DNA of 28,032 nt from a virus. Below the pieces are notes generated by a model, which saw nothing but the letters and a program-made list of their open reading frames with translations, ran no database searches and was not told the DNA's origin. A program made the translations under genes and the position numbers. Location: IMG/VR virus record IMGVR_UViG_3300017737_000063, positions 1 through 28,032 of that record, one strand, 5' to 3'. Below, in pieces: positions 28,020 through 28,032 of this stretch. Each line of letters begins with the position of its first letter. Position 1 is the stretch's first letter.

Positions 28020-28032
28020 AAAAAATAAGAAA
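28020..28032. repeat. Right half of the 13-bp inverted repeat shared by both window ends
   Basis: AAAAAATAAGAAA is the exact reverse complement of bases 3-15. On joining the ends, the minus strand would read an A-rich stem, a short loop and then TTTCTTATTTTTT, which looks like an AT-rich intrinsic terminator between the zinc-ribbon gene and the 60-aa gene. Confidence 0.6.

Noticed and set aside
1-28032. tRNA genes, CRISPR arrays, insertion sequences, integrase or lysogeny genes
   Set aside because: I saw no cloverleaf with a GTTCRA loop, no spaced direct repeats of CRISPR length, no transposase motifs and no tyrosine or serine recombinase signature. A folded-RNA search could still find something I missed by eye.

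Overview
The window reads as most or all of a small AT-rich tailed-phage genome whose host is very likely a member of the Bacteroidota, probably a flavobacterium. Four things point to that host. Gene starts have A-rich leaders and show almost no Shine-Dalgarno sequence. The clearest host-type promoter matches the Bacteroidota consensus (TTTG, 19 bp, TAnnTTTG). The gene families are ones I associate with Bacteroidota and marine phages (DUF3127 SSB-like, DUF6712-type adaptor, DUF5675, NinB/NinG, CGCFM zinc ribbon). Every gene I can support lies on the minus strand, so transcription runs from 28032 towards 1. Genes are packed with ATGA and TAATG overlaps, and no gene-free stretch reaches 300 bases. 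I see no integrase, repressor, tRNA, CRISPR array or insertion sequence, so a strictly lytic phage is the simplest reading.

Layout in the direction of transcription. (1) 27981-25917: a small unknown gene, a DUF3310-like protein, a beta-class DNA methyltransferase, a zinc-ribbon protein and a NinB-like recombination protein. (2) 25872-24414: small and large terminase; the large subunit has no AUG, GUG or UUG start upstream of its Walker A motif. (3) 24381-15250: tail region. It starts with a tail assembly chaperone carrying a -1 frameshift site (GTT TTT TTT TAC) that leads into an 85-codon extension. A putative tail terminator, a small head-associated domain protein, a structural protein, a gp10-like protein, two large tail/baseplate proteins, a fibre-like protein and a short tape measure follow. 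(4) 15214-7971: head region, with XkdF-like protease, scaffold, major capsid protein, probable tail tube protein, terminator, small structural proteins, a LamG-like protein, portal with a long C-terminal extension, and head-tail adaptor. The portal comes last, far from terminase, which is an unusual order. (5) 7971-6231: lysis-like cassette of small membrane and basic proteins, a DUF5675 protein with an L,D-transpeptidase-like His/Cys motif, a holin-like protein, a metallophosphoesterase and a 25-residue membrane peptide. (6) 6116-1: early/replication region behind a host-type promoter with an adjacent inverted repeat. It encodes a Rad52/ERF-like candidate, an SSB-like protein, a DnaA-domain protein, a winged-helix initiator with internal 15-bp repeats, a PAPS-reductase-like PP-loop protein, NinG, a sigma-like factor and a zinc-ribbon protein cut by the window edge.

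The parts suggest one circuit. The host polymerase reads the early promoter at about 6.1 kb. This makes initiator proteins that probably recruit host helicase and polymerase, since none are encoded here, and at the end of the operon a sigma-like factor. An AT-rich motif (minus strand ATTTCTATTATATA) lies upstream of small terminase, the tail chaperone, the scaffold gene and the gene after the intrinsic terminator at 12.1 kb, so it is a candidate late promoter for that factor. The two window ends carry a 13-bp inverted repeat. Joining them would keep the cut zinc-ribbon frame open to a nearby stop and would form an AT-rich terminator-like hairpin, which suggests a complete, circularly closed genome of about 28 kb.
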